A stretch of 64,000 bases of DNA from positions 1 through 64,000 of the forward strand of contig LRSR01012920.1 of NCBI GenBank assembly GCA_001579985.1, in the 5' to 3' direction. Shown here one piece after another: positions 33,901-45,770 of the stretch (within the stretch, counting starts at the first letter, position 1; every line of letters begins with the position of its first letter). Origin of the DNA: Hypsibius dujardini. Its lineage: Eukaryota > Tardigrada > Eutardigrada > Parachela > Hypsibiidae. Both the position numbers and the translations under genes were made by a program. The notes beneath the pieces were generated by a model. That model worked only from the letters and a program-made list of their open reading frames with translations. It made no database searches and had not been told where the DNA came from.

Positions 33901-36173
33901 CGGTCTGTAACGACCATAATTAAACCTCTGCTCCCCATGACGGTTTCCAGATGTTTATTGTTTCTCCTATTTCCAGCTGAACGACATAACTGTTTCCGCA
34001 TTTGAAGTTATGACCATCTTACTGAAAGTGAGTCATCGCATTTTTATGTTTGATTGCTTAATAAATGTCATTCTATAATGATGTGCTTCTAGTAAGAAAT
34101 ATTTACGTGACAGAGAAAGAATTATGCCGCTATTTCATAAATATTCTGCATTCTTAACAAATTTTTTTCAAACATATTTTAACTATAATATCGGACTCTG
34201 AAATTTATTTGGTTGAACTATGATTTTTATAAGCCACGATCCTCACAATAAAAATATTTATTTCGAGAAAAAGGCTTGCTCATTTTATGTTTATGTAGTA
34301 AAGTATTGCTATAAATGCATAGATTCACAGTTTACCGGCATCGGAGAAAATTTGTTCAAGTCCATGAAGCTGAATTTGCAAGACTTGATCCGAGCAGGGC
34401 ACGTGCTAATTCTTTAAAAAACTGACTTGATAATGATAAATTGTTTTTTCATTCCACAATCATGCGAATCTAAATAAGTAACGCTTAACGATTAATTTTT
34501 AGGTTATACGAGATCTTTCACCTCTGGACATGAACGTGCAAAATGGCATTACCTTTCGACAGCTGTTTCTCAACAGAACGTTTAACCCGTTGTCTCGACC
34601 AGTCTATATAGGACCTAAGGGTAAGTATAATCGCAGTGGAAAAGGCCAACTCACTGGAAAATTTCCAACAATGTCACTAAACAATCCGAACAAAATTATG
34701 CGAATCTATGTTCCACCTAGGAATGAGAATGTCTGACGTTCACATCTCGAAATTCAACGTTACGTCAGGGATGATGGAGGTCCGTCAGACACTTTCTTGT
34801 ACTCGTTTCGATTATAAACGGGGATAGCTTTTTTACCTCTGAAATGGCATTGTTAAACCGTTTTTCAATCATTTTTTTATGAATTACAGGTATCTGACGA
34901 GTACCTTTCAGTGGCGGGAAATTCCGTCAGGACCCATGCACTCTCAACCGTGTGGCGCGGCAGAGACGGTCCACCGGTCAATCGGCCATTTTGCGGATAC
35001 ACCGGCGAGCTTTGCCTGGGGGGCTTAGGTAACTGGAAATGCATTTTCAAGAGACTTAAGGGAAACCCGCTGCTTTGTTTTATTTTGAAATGCATGACAG
35101 GTCGCCGAACATGGTGGTAAAGAATATTTAGGTTCACAAGTCCACTCACTATTTTTTATCAAATAAAAGTTAATTTGCAAATTTTTGTTCTTTCTACTTT
35201 TTTACACAAACGTTATATGTCGTCATGAGGTCCTCTTCTCCGATTGGGACATTCTTTCAAAAACATTTAGACGAGTGTCCATAAATTTACCGCGTTTTGG
35301 ACAGTTTCGATTGGCATGCAGTTTCGGTACACCCAAAAAGCAGCGTTTCTGTTTACCGTGTCTAGTAGTCTAGAAAGAAAAGAAATAAAAGCACGGCATA
35401 TCAAGTTTATCCCATCCCAAAATGAGAAATTTGTTAATGTTTTCGGTAATTTCTTTCTTGCTGTACGAGGTAAACTTTAACGCTGAGTTTTGGATGTTTA
35501 AAATTTGAGTATCTATCCAAAATAACTCCGAAATTTAGTAAATCAGACGAAATTCGTCTGATTTGTTAAGCGTTTTGATAAGGGTTTTCTAAAGAATATA
35601 CATCCAAATGAGATGATGAGTCCTGATGACGTCCCGTGATGTATTTTGAAAAAATGCGGGGGAAAACCTTATCATCTAAATTATGGAAGGGGGTTTGAAT
35701 TGATCGTATAATCACGGTGGTGAAATTTAGTTCACAGATGCAGGGAACAGATGTCACTGGTTTCATGGAACAAAGACTTCCAACAAATATTTATGACTTG
35801 AAGGGTAGTTTCAGATTAACTTCAGAGTGGTCGACGCCCTAAATTGAATGTGAAATGTCATCCAAACCCCAGTATTCGCTATAAAATTGACCCTTTTCAG
35901 TACAATGATTGAAGAAGGAAATCGTAAATTTTTTCATCTTGCAGCCATCACTAACAATTAGCAAGGCACTCACATGAAAGCACCTAGCTGTGTGTAATTT
36001 TAATTCATTCGAAAATGGTATTTGCAGATTGGCAACGCTCTATTCTGTTTTTTCTTTCAGCGAAAACTGCGGTGATCACTTTAGCAGTGTCCATCTCTAC
36101 TGCCCTCCTCGCCATTCTCGCAATCTTTATTGCGATGTATCACTGGTTAGTCCAACTGCTAATCGATAAATGA
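30967..36173 (+). CDS. Receptor gene A: ANF-receptor ectodomain plus one TM, 13 exons
   Basis: Single-pass receptor of the natriuretic-peptide-receptor type. Exons: 30967-31291, 31542-31583, 32200-32224, 32316-32647, 32712-32758, 32879-32917, 32988-33056, 33136-33273, 33977-34027, 34503-34620, 34721-34779, 34890-35028 and 36061-36173. All junctions are GT-AG and phases agree, giving 498 aa if the TM exon is last. It has a signal peptide (ALLILIVLRSGFS), then family marks: SPGCS, GMTEGDY, IFIAPRSP, the juxtamembrane GPPVNRPFCGYTGELC (compare the PPxxPxCGF...C of membrane guanylyl cyclases) and a TM (LAVSISTALLAILAIFIAMY). The tail is only HWLVQLLIDK. A splice donor (TG/GTTAGT, 36145/36146) could extend it, but I find no kinase-homology or cyclase exon downstream. 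Exon 3 is a 25-nt microexon. N-glycosylation sites include NVT, NGS and NRT. Confidence 0.78.
33365..33460. repeat. Tandem TTGAACCCAAATTGAAGA repeat in intron 8 of gene A
   Basis: Several direct copies of TTGAAGATTGAACCCAAA. The mirrored array in gene D lies near 53247-53312. Confidence 0.8.
33461..33772. mobile_element. MITE family 'GGCCTCTTGTTC', copy in gene A
   Basis: About 310 bp with inverted ends: CCAAATTTTGGCCTCTTGTT at the left and CCAGAATTCGGCCTCTTGTT at the right (reverse complement), continuing TGATCATTTTGAAACTT. Other copies are at 46876-47179 and 52938-53246, with decayed versions near 63440-63720. No ORF. Confidence 0.75.
33774..33945. repeat. ~60-bp tandem repeat in intron 8 of gene A
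   Basis: Three units beginning TTCCGGTCTGTAACGA at 33774, 33831 and 33898, each followed by CCTCTGCTCC. The mirrored array in gene D lies at about 52765-52937. A single diverged unit lies near 63375-63420. Confidence 0.8.
35055..36060. other. Intron 12 of gene A, with sequence related to the 21073 element
   Basis: The 5' part begins TTAAGGGAAACCCGCTGCTT and shares blocks with the TTAA-flanked element at 21073-21746. It includes a 25-bp near-perfect palindrome around AATCAGACGAAATTCGTCTG (35540-35564). The mirror copy in gene D spans about 50630-51650. The far end of the element was not fixed. Confidence 0.5.
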
Positions 36174-38560
36174 AGTTGTGGGACGAGGCAAGCAATAGCT
36201 TTTATTACTCGCCTCAAGAAATTGTTTTTGTGTTCAAGTTGGAAGAATTCACTGCAAATCTCTCGGTATCCGTATTTTTATCCGTAGCATTTTTGGACGG
36301 AGCGATCATGGAGCAGGTCGACTGTGGTGGGACCTCCGACCTGACCTGTTGTTTGTAATCCCCAAACCAACAGCTTGGAAAAGTCTGTCATCTCACGAAG
36401 AGGTGTCAACAAATTCTCTCGGACCTGTCTTCTAGTTCCCACCTTCACCATGTTAGATGACAATGCCCCTAATGTGACGCGTATCAAACATTCGACGAGT
36501 CTCAAATTTCAGGGACCTCACGGCATGTTGATAATATACTTACAAACAGCTTTACCATTTTATTTTTGTTCTAGCTGAATGTTTTGGTTCTACTGTAGTA
36601 AACTATGACAATTAGCGCGACACGTGAGTTATGCTTAATTCATGATCTATCCCTTATGACATATCGCGTAATGCGATATTGTTTTTTATAAAACGAAATT
36701 TTCCATATATTGTAACCATGCATAAAATATCCAAGAAAAGCCGGGATTTTTGTTTAACCAAAAATCCGAATTTCCGCTGCAACATGCGCAACACGTGCAA
36801 TACACAGTATCCTGTTTTGTGTTGCACATAGCCCATTGTACAAAATGCCGTTTTTTTTCTCACGACCGTCTTTTCAAATCTTTGCCGTTGTTGTTGTCAA
36901 ACATCTCATCACTTGCCGATTTTTCTGTTCTTGCAAACTGCTCAACTTCATTTCTATTGATTGTTGTGTTGGAGAGTACTGTACAGCATGTCATGGCTGA
37001 AAGCCATTTTTTTCAAGTGCCGAAATTCTGTTTTTAAATGTCGAATGGCCTCTGGTCATTTTGTCAATGTATTTCCAAAAAAATTATCGCTCAACACGTT
37101 GAACACGCTGAAACACGGCGAGATGACTCGGTTCACGAGCATAAATGAACGTTTGAGTGAGAAGTGTATTTTATTTGCGAATGCGTATCCAGGTGCTTAT
37201 TTAAGACATGCTGCCCTTGAATTGTCTGATTGATTAGCTGCCCTTGTTTGAGTGGTTTTGTTTTTGAGGAAAATAATTAACTGATTGTTTTATTTTGGAC
37301 AAGACAGTTTATTGGATTGGATTTAGATCGATTGCTTGATTAAACTTGTTTTCTCGGATATTTTTTATTCTAACTCACTTATTCCTTGCGTCTGAATTGC
37401 CCTGCTAATTTTTTTATAGGCAGTAGAGCTAAAATTTTTTCTTTCGCCAGGGAAATGTATTACAGGGAGAGCTGGGAACTAATTATAGATGGCCGCTACC
37501 GGAATCCGGAATCATTCCGATGAGCATGGCTGATGTTACTGCGGTCCCATAAATTTGACACCACCGGGTTTTATTGGTTTGTTTCAGGTGTCCGTCCCTA
37601 TGCTTGTTAAGCACCTAATTGCTCCTATGCGACCCACCCAATAAACGTTTTTGAGAATTCACATGCTGAAGCATGTAGATACACGCATTACGAATTTCGT
37701 TCCCCAAAAATGTTGATTTGTTGTCGTTTTTTTTCGATTGATTCAGTCTGTCACCCGTTTTCAGTTTCTACTGTGCCGAATTTCAGTCTTCATTTTCAAA
37801 TATTCTTTCCAAATAAGTAAAGTCTATTTCTTTGTGTTTGGTGACCAGATTTTGGTCGGTATTCGCTTTGAGAAATTAAAACTACATAACATGTGCAGTC
37901 TTGCGGCTCACGATACGTCAAATCAAAAGTTTGCAAGTAACCTGCAAGTAGCTGCAGTCATGCAGGGTGCCTTTCCCAGAAATACAGTGCCCAATGCTCT
38001 GACTGAAATTCGGCAAGATATTTCGTTAAAATTGCTTTTTTAAAAGTGTTCATCGCTTCACGATGCATAGCTTCCCTGTGTGTTGTATGCACGCAACCAG
38101 TTTCCAACCAGTTTGGCATCAGTCTGCTCCTAAGCTGTTGGGCTATCACATAAATTAAATTAGGTTCAAACTAAAAGGTGCGAAAAGACAAACTAAATCG
38201 GAAAGAATGGGAACTGAGATATTACGATTTATGCAAACTTGAGGAGTCATCAAGATCGGAACCTTCATAATAAGCCAACAATGTGATCGAGTTGAGTTCG
38301 TGGCTCAAGGCAGCTTAATATCAAGCCTTAACAATAGCTGTTTCACATTTTTTTATAAGAGGAAGCAGAGCATGGCGAATAAGAAAGGTTTGTTGGAGTT
38401 TCACGCAATTAAATAATAATAATCCGTACTGCGTTGGATGATTTCCACCGGAGTCCCCTAAGTATTACACAGCCAGGCACGACGAGTTTTAGGACCTACG
38501 TAGGAGCGCTTTGTTTTTAGCCTTTAAATGTAGAAAGAAACTGGTGTTTCCATTTGTTCT
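36174..38560. other. Downstream flank of gene A and junction to the spacer
   Basis: 36174-37690 is still inside the inverted arm. Several frames of 60-100 codons are open and shared with the other arm, but they match nothing I recognise and lack splice context. 37675-38695 is the dispersed duplicate of 25150-26170 plus 27330-27620. Confidence 0.5.
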
Positions 38561-38689
38561 TTAATGTGTACACTCTGCACGCTTAGGCGTGGCAAAATTT
38601 GTCTCAAAAGGATATCCAAACTCGGTAATCATTAGCAATTCCTCTATAGTGGAATTTCGCCCATATAAATTTGGAGAGGGTACTGAGAG

Positions 38690-39061
38690 TATGAAGGAAC
38701 GCACAGCTAATTTAGGATAATCTTGAATGGTTGAAAAAGTGTTCCGTTGGAAATTCCCCGTAGTTCGCCCCATTAAAACTTTAGACTCAATTTTGAGTAA
38801 TGTCATGAGGTCTTGAGACAAACAAGTGCTAAACACCGGAACAGCTATTATAACAAAGTTAAAATTCGTGGGAGAGTTAGGAAGTTGAACACTCTGAAAG
38901 TTGTCAAGTTCGGAGTGTGAAATGGCCGAAACCAGGCACATTGCTTCAAGGAGCCACGAGACCATTTCGTTCATATGCTTGTGAGGGAACCTATCGGCAG
39001 AAGTTGCCCGTTGTAGAACTGTAATTTGTACTCTTTCTAAAAACGCTTATTCAATTATCAT
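38690..39061 (-). other. Conserved open frame beyond the TM exon of gene B
   Basis: On the minus strand, just after the TM exon, B and E share a readable block: A-T-S-A-D-R-F-x-H-x-H-M, WLLE, LVSAI, LD-x-FQSVQ. It could be an additional cytoplasmic exon, but I found no splice acceptor with the right phase. In E the frame shifts after FQSVQ. It could equally be 3' UTR carried along by the duplication. Confidence 0.3.
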
Positions 39062-42000
39062 TACCAGAAGATCCCAGCTCCAAATATGGAGCTGACTAGA
39101 ACATTAAGAATAGCAGCGACTGTTGTGACACCTGATTTTTCTGGAATAGCGAAACAGCTGATGATGGAACATTCCTTTTCCTCATACAAAGACCCATTTT
39201 AACCTTACCTAAGCTGCCGATGCAGCGGTCTCCGCGGAATCCGCAAACGGGTCGGTTTGCGGGGGGACCGTTTTGACTACGCCAGGTTAAATTCTGCTGT
39301 GACGTTTGTCGGAACGTATTGGAAACTAATTTATATTGCCATACGATCTAAACAAAATCAGCAATATTATTGGTATTCTACGCAAAGGCTAAATAATGTG
39401 AGCTGTTGTAATCGAATAGTGCTTTGAATCATTGGCGAATTAAGATCGGCCTGGAGAGTATGGTAAGTTTGCTGGAGGGGGTGACAACCCCCCCCCCCCG
39501 CCNTGCAGGGGGTAGGGATGTTCCAGTCGGCTTACTTCCATCTCTCCATTCGTGGCATTCATTCTGTACAAATCCACATCACATACTCGCATTCCTGAAA
39601 TTAGTAACAGAAATGCTTTTAAGTTCATAAAAGAATGAGAGCTTGATGAATCTGCTGTTCAGGTAGTTGACCATCAGATTATGGGCTGTACCTTTCGGTC
39701 CGATGAAAACTGATCGCGAATCGAGTTCAAAGGTTCGATTCAAAAAGTGTTTCCGAAAGTCCGTACCAGTCATAACTTTCAATTGCCTCGACGAAAACTC
39801 AGATAAAACCTGCAGAAAATCGATTTCAATGACAAATAGTTCAAGGCTCAAGAGTGTTAAAATCCCATCGTGATTTCAATCACTCATCGGATGTATTTTC
39901 TTGAATGCATTTTCATGCGAATCTTCACCTCGGTAACACTCCTCATCACTTCGACCGCGGAAGCCGTTACATCGTTGACCTGTCAAGTGAGAAAGCACAA
40001 ATTATTACATTTGAGTTTCAAAAACAGCAAATAAGCTGAATAATCTTCTGTCCATTCGTGTTAGACGGATGTGTGGCTTGCTGCTTGGAGATGTACGGTT
40101 TCCCGGAAATAAGAATGGCAAGAAGGAGTATCAGGTTGTTCAATTATTTATAAATTCAAGAAAAAAAACGTAGGTGTGGTCAATCAAACATGAAGAGAAA
40201 AGAAAAAATCTTACAAAGACTGCAAAACCTTTTCTAGACTCAATAATCGCATTTTGTTTGTCCCCTTATATGAAAAAACGAATCTTATTCAAAAAATGTT
40301 ATCAGAAGGAAACCTCAGAGTTACTGATTATGGGACAGACTTTCGGAATTACAACTGGTCAATATTCAAAACAATATCAATGAGCGGCGAACTCTTTCAT
40401 CTGTTTTCCGGATCACTGAATAGACGATCACATGATCTCAAAAAGGGCTTCTTAGTCTGAAGTGGCCGATAAAATCAAAGTTCACAATTTCAAGAGTCTT
40501 TTAAGTGGCTTATAAGAAAATGCAAGAAACCTCGACCGTGCAATTTAAGCTCACCGTACAGCCACTTACAGAATCCTCCACTGTTAGCGTGCGATTGTAG
40601 ACAAGCTGTGACTGGCTGCGAATCTCATTCATTAACGCGGTAATCACCTTCCATCGAGGAATTGGATTGCTGACAGTTATGAGGCTTTGAAAAGCGATGA
40701 AGGCTTGCTGGAAAAATAAAATCAATTGGTTTGATCTTAACATATCGTGCATAAATTTGGCTGTTTCGTCTTCTCACGCGTACTTCGTCTGACGTGACAT
40801 TGAACCGCCACTGCAATGCCCCTTCCGAAGGAGTAGCGGGTGAGCGTGGTGCAATGAAGATCTAGGGATGCACGTGTGCGGTTAATATTACGTCGAACGT
40901 GTCACCCAACGAACTTTTATTATTTCTTTCTATGTGATTGAGGCAGTGTGGCACTAACATAATCTCCGCTGGTCATGTTCAGCCTGTCTGCTGTGATCTG
41001 TAAAAAAAAATATTTGAATGTTACAGCGAGTTCTCCCATAAATGTCGAACAATAATTAAGATTAATAGTAATAATTGTATCAAACAATGATTTAATATTT
41101 TTGAAACTTTAATTGACCTTCATAATTTTTAATAATTTTAATAATAACAATGTTAATTTTGTCATACACTGCTTTTAAAAATAATAATAATTTTAACATG
41201 AATACTACTTTTATATGTATTTGGAGAGTCCTCTTCGTACCATGAGATTTCTTATTCTGCGTGCTGTTGCCACGAGCAGCAAAATAACTGCAAGGCCAAC
41301 GAATTATGTTAATCGACTGTGATAAATTTATCATAAGCCAACATTACCTCGGCTTTGGTTTCCTGCTGTTTGTAGCACACTTTTAGAACTTTCGTTGTTT
41401 GCGGTTTGGGCACCGAAATACAAAACGTTCAAGTTGTCAATCTGGGAGCTCTTTCTCAGGGCTTTAATGAAGCCACCGCACGTGGTAATATAAAAGAGCG
41501 CGTTATCCGCTCAGTTTGGATTCATGTCTTCGCACAGCAGACTAACGGTCGACCATGAATATCGCTGAAATAAAGCCAGCGTCGCTCGTACCAGACTTAA
41601 TTGGTCGGACGATGGAAAGGTCACAACCGTGGGGAACCGTTGAGTGTTCGTCAGTGACAAATCTATTGCTATGCTGAAATTGACCGTTTTATGTTTTTGC
41701 AAGATAAAAGGTCTACAGCGTTCGTGCTTCAGTGACTCACACTGCCATCAAGGGAACGTCCCATTCTGTGAATGAAAAGAGAGACAAATACACAACTAAT
41801 GCCACTAAGAAAGACATATCTGGATTTCTGGATTTAATGGTGGCCCTTTTATATTTACCTCTTGCAAAATCGCCTAAAGCGATGACCTCGAGACTGCATC
41901 CTAAATTTGAAATAATTCACGGGGTCATACTCGCACGTCAGTAAAGTAAGAAGCAAACGAGATGGCGCAAACAAAACATTAGTCGATTAATCCGTTTTCT

Positions 42001-42799
42001 TATTCAGCTAAAACTTAGTGACGAAGGATCCTCAGTTTACTCTGTTTATGATTGAGATTTTAAATAGTTCTAATGAAATAAGATGAATAATTTTATTGAT
42101 TTAAATTTTATTTCAGATAAAATCTGTAGTGAAAAAAAGTTTTAGTTTTGTCTAATTCCTAAGCTAAGGAAACAAAGCTCAATAATTAGTCATTGAAATT
42201 TTAGTTCAGTTCCGATTTAGTTTTTTTGTTTCGTTTTCCCATCTCTCAATATAATCAATGCTCGAATTAAAAATGTATTTCAAAATATATTTGGAAGTTG
42301 TTGAGGTGTATGGGAACAGTCCCTCGCGACCTTTGAAGCATCACGATCCACACGGTTAATTGGTGGAGGATACGAATCCCATGCAAGTTCAAATACTTCT
42401 GCTTCGAAATGATGTTTAGGTTCAACCAACAACTTTCAGTCTACCTGGAGCTATGAGAACTGTAAAGTCCCGTGGATTATCACGTATCAGCTGGTCCACC
42501 TCCATGGCCAATATCGGCATCAATGCAGCGGCCGCAGGACATGAGTAGTTACCAGGTTTATAAACAGATAATCGCCTGACTTGGCTCAAAGTGCTCGGGA
42601 ACGTCCGCAATGCCCGAGCCAAAGCCACGTCGTATGCTGGACTCTGTGCCACGTAACCGTAGCCGGGGTTGTCCCCAATGATGACCGATATTATAGACAC
42701 ACCTCGACGGTCATACCCGACGATGCCTGAAATGGTCAGGTGTAGACAGACCACGCAGTTCAAGAGCCTGTACGTTATACAAGAAGCGCCATATTTCAT
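39062..42799 (-). CDS. Receptor gene B: ANF-receptor ectodomain plus TM, 13 exons, one in-frame stop
   Basis: Second subtype of the family. Exons on the minus strand: 42799-42445, 41900-41859, 41765-41741, 41673-41348, 41287-41241, 40997-40959, 40861-40778, 40707-40570, 39979-39929, 39809-39692, 39594-39536, 39347-39209 and 39140-39062. Nine exons have exactly the lengths seen in gene A (42, 25, 47, 39, 138, 51, 118, 59, 139). All are GT-AG and in phase, giving about 500 codons. Marks: a signal peptide after MKYGASC, NYSCPAA, SPGCS-like PGCS, CEDMN, MTSGDY, FIAPRSP, FIGPKG and the juxtamembrane GPPANRPVCGFRGDRC. The TM (VAAILNVLVSSIFGAGIFW) is followed at once by TAA, or by a donor (TG/GTAATG). 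A TGA at 41513-41511 in exon 4 interrupts the frame where E has CGA, so this copy may be a young pseudogene. A single undetermined base lies at 39503. Confidence 0.72.
39503..39503. other. Single undetermined base in a poly-C tract
   Basis: One N just after a run of C (39488-39499), 33 bp beyond the end of exon 11 of gene B, in intron 11. Confidence 1.
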
Positions 42800-43577
42800 A
42801 TTGGAACCTATTGCGGAATAGGAACTGAATTCCTAAATTTTACCAAAGATCCTGCGTCGTGTGTTAATGTGTCGGCGCGCTTAAATCGTTTCAGAAACAG
42901 TTGATCTGCAAGTAAAGTGTTGCAAAGACGGCATCATAAAGCGTACTTTTATCAAATTGAGTATTAGTGCGCGTTACATGTGATCACATGATTGAGATGA
43001 TTGGGTTGTTGCGGATGAGCATGCAGTCTTTGGTACATGTGCTCCCATCTGGCTGACATGCCTTCTCCGAATCGTGGTTTTACACTTTCCGCCTTTCAGT
43101 GTATTATTTCGATTATTTTGCAACAGATAGCAGCCCCTGCCTACTTAGCTGGTGCTAGATAAAGCAAAACATAGCCTGAACTTGAATATGGTGAAATATG
43201 GAAAACATTGTGTAGAAATGACCGAAAGGAAAAAAATCGCCAGACGGCACTTTTTCAAAGCAAATTTTTTAGGGCGCTTCAGATTTTTGCCGTTTAGATT
43301 ACTTAGAATGGTTTAATTTCGGAAAAAAAGCTTTTTGATGAGAGATCCGTATGAAGGCGTTCAATTTACAAGTGTTCAAACACTTAATATTTAACGGAAC
43401 ATTAAAAAAACGAAGTTTGAAGTTTGAGAAATCCAGGCTAACAATTACCAGGCTCTAATGGTCATTTTATCCAAGCTGACCCCAATTCGCCACTGTTCGT
43501 GCTTATTTAACGTATATTACTCCGACCTTTCAAGGTAGGTTTTCATTGCTGAAAGTTTAATCCGAATGGGGGACGCT

Positions 43578-44304
43578 TTCTCTGCTAGCTGTAAATCGCA
43601 AGTACATCCCGTATTTTTTCACCATAAAAAAGTGACATGAAAATGGGAAACCAAAACTCAAGTGAGACTTGTTGACGAAGCAAGGTCAAGCATAAACACT
43701 GACTCCTTGACTCCTTGACTATCACATACTCGGCAAAAAGTGATGCACGTGTTCGAATAATTCTGCAAAATATATTAAGGTGGTTGATCGAGCGAGCAGC
43801 ATGTGTTCATTCAGTCCTCTAGACAAACGAGGAGAGCCAATTCCTGTGGGAGCACAAGTTTTGACTCACTACAGGTAATCATAGGATGGTTATGGTCTAT
43901 TCCACAATCGCAACTTCCAAACGTCCTCGATACATTGAATTTCTCTGCTAGCTGTAAATTGCAAGCATATCCCGTACTTTTTCACAATAAAAACGTGACA
44001 TGAAAATGGGAAACCAAACTTCAAGTGAGATTTGTTGACGAAGGACAGCCAAGCATAGAAATCACTGATTCCTTGACTCCTAGACCATCACAAATTCGGC
44101 AGAAGCGATGCACATGTTCGAATAATTCTGCCAAATATATTAAGGTGGCTGATTGAATAAGCAGCCTGTGTTAACCATCCAATCGTTTAGACAAGCGAGG
44201 AGAGCCAGTTCCTGGGCGAGCACAAATTTTGTCTCACTACAATTATTCATAGGCTGATTATAGTCTGTTCCGCAATCACAACTCCTAAACGTCCTCGTTA
44301 CACT
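43578..44304. repeat. Tandem duplication of a ~362-bp unit
   Basis: 43578-43939 and 43940-44304 are direct copies, each beginning near TCTGCTAGCTGTAAAT and containing GTGACATGAAAATGGGAAAC and CGAATAATTCTGC. Non-coding. Confidence 0.82.
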
Positions 44305-44576
44305 GAAAAGGGCGGAATAATATTATATTCCAAGAGTCCCATGCAATTTCCTAAAACGGTGGCATTGTACGACCCCATTCATCGATAGTAGCGCGCCAAA
44401 CTCGTCCGGTCGCCGGATAATGGCTGCGGCATTGCCTGGAAAATATTCAGTCTATCGCAAACGTAATGATAACTTGTTTGTTGTCGCATACTCGTGGCTC
44501 TCAATCGATCGAGCTCAAAATTTGCTCAGAAATTGATAGTCGTTCAAACACACTGTTTTATGATGCTGACAGAAGA

Positions 44577-45342
44577 ACGCGTTATTTTGGGATCGAGTTG
44601 TCAGGAGAAATGTTCAAAGTAGCGGAAACAACAGAAATCCATTTTCACTATGAAAACAGCAACTTCAAAAGACCTTAATCTGCTATATATAACATCACTC
44701 GATCCAAAAATTCAATTTTTAACCATTTGGTTAGAACCAATTTATTTAGCTAGCGAGGAGCTATTTAGCCATAAATATAGCTATTAGAACATTGGTGGTT
44801 AAAATTTTTAATTGTACTGATTAACGCTCCGCCCCCTGTATTCATTGAATGATTCTGTCGATACTAATTGTGTTTAAAATAAAAATTTCTTAACTTAAGG
44901 AAAATTGTTGTTTTTGTGATGAGAAGTTTCCATTTTCGGCATTTAGATATATTTACCGGGCAATCCAGATAACGCAGAACGACTTGCCCTTTTGCAAAAA
45001 TTTTTGCACTCGTCAGACATACCAGTGTGGGCCCCTCGTTTGTGGTGGGCCAACGTGCACGAAGTATTTTCCGCATAACTGCATCACACAAAAGTGCAGA
45101 CGTATTGCTTTAAATTTGCAACATTTGTGCAGATAATTCATGTAGGTACTGCGTGTAATATTCAATCGGTGCATTATTAATGGAACGCGTTGTCTTGGAA
45201 TCGTGTTGTCAGGAGAAATTTTCAATATAGTGGAAACACTGGGAATCTATTTTTATCATTAAAACTGCAAATTCCAAAGAGCTCAGTTCGATATATTTAA
45301 CATCACTTGATCCAGAAATTCAATTTTTAATCATTTGGCTTC
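44577..45342. repeat. Duplication of a ~160-bp block, ~607 bp apart
   Basis: 44577-44735 and 45184-45342 share GTTGTCAGGAGAAAT, AACATCACT and AAATTCAATTTTTAA. Related words recur at 48400-48720, so this block is dispersed within the cluster. Non-coding. Confidence 0.65.
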
Positions 45343-45770
45343 AACATAAGTAATCCTCAAAATTTAGGACATAAATGGTTAAAACCAATTATGCTTACCG
45401 GAATGAATTTTAAGGTGTTTCATGAGATGACCTGTTGTTCCGGCACAATAGGAGCATCTCATTAAGCTACAAGCGTGGAGCCTCTCTCCTAAATTGCGAT
45501 TACTATGAAACCACCGGCTTCAGAGGTTAACTGCGCCTAATAAGATGTGTTAGTGAAGTTTCACGTGTTACTTGATTGGATTTTTTTTAGTTCTCAAGTG
45601 GGCCTGCTGGCGGGACCTAAACGTGTATTTCTCATGTGAACCCTCTGACGAAGCCTGAACGCGCATTCAGGGTAATCGCAAACAAACGGCTTCACACCTT
45701 CAAAGAAATAAGAAATTGACATTTACTAAAATATTGATACAAAAAAGCGAACACCGTTTGTCTTCCTGAA

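Larger units (their letters stand above)
30010..37690. repeat. Left arm of the ~7.7-kb inverted duplication (contains gene A)
   Basis: Sequence from about 30010 to 37690 matches the reverse complement of about 57120 down to 49010 throughout exons, introns and flanks. Exon lengths are identical in genes A and D. The identity in coding exons is roughly 95% or better by eye. Differences include a deletion in intron 2 of A and MITE content upstream. Confidence 0.88.
38690..45770. repeat. Direct duplication unit 1 (contains gene B)
   Basis: From about 38690 to 45770 this matches about 57600-62830 in the same orientation. The match covers gene B versus gene E with all introns and a downstream block (AATAGGAGCATC, GATTACTATGAAACCACCGG). 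Unit 1 is longer because it keeps the tandem arrays at 43578-44304 and 44577-45342. Confidence 0.82.

Noticed and set aside
36170-36578. Possible cytoplasmic exons after the TM of gene A (frames shared with D)
   Set aside because: The frames carry no kinase-homology or cyclase motifs and differ between A and D more than the true exons do, as expected for untranslated flank.
27162-38043. Near-identical ~100-codon ORFs at 27162-27560 and 37738-38043
   Set aside because: They are copies of the same dispersed duplicated DNA. Frames diverge at the block edges and no family is recognised.
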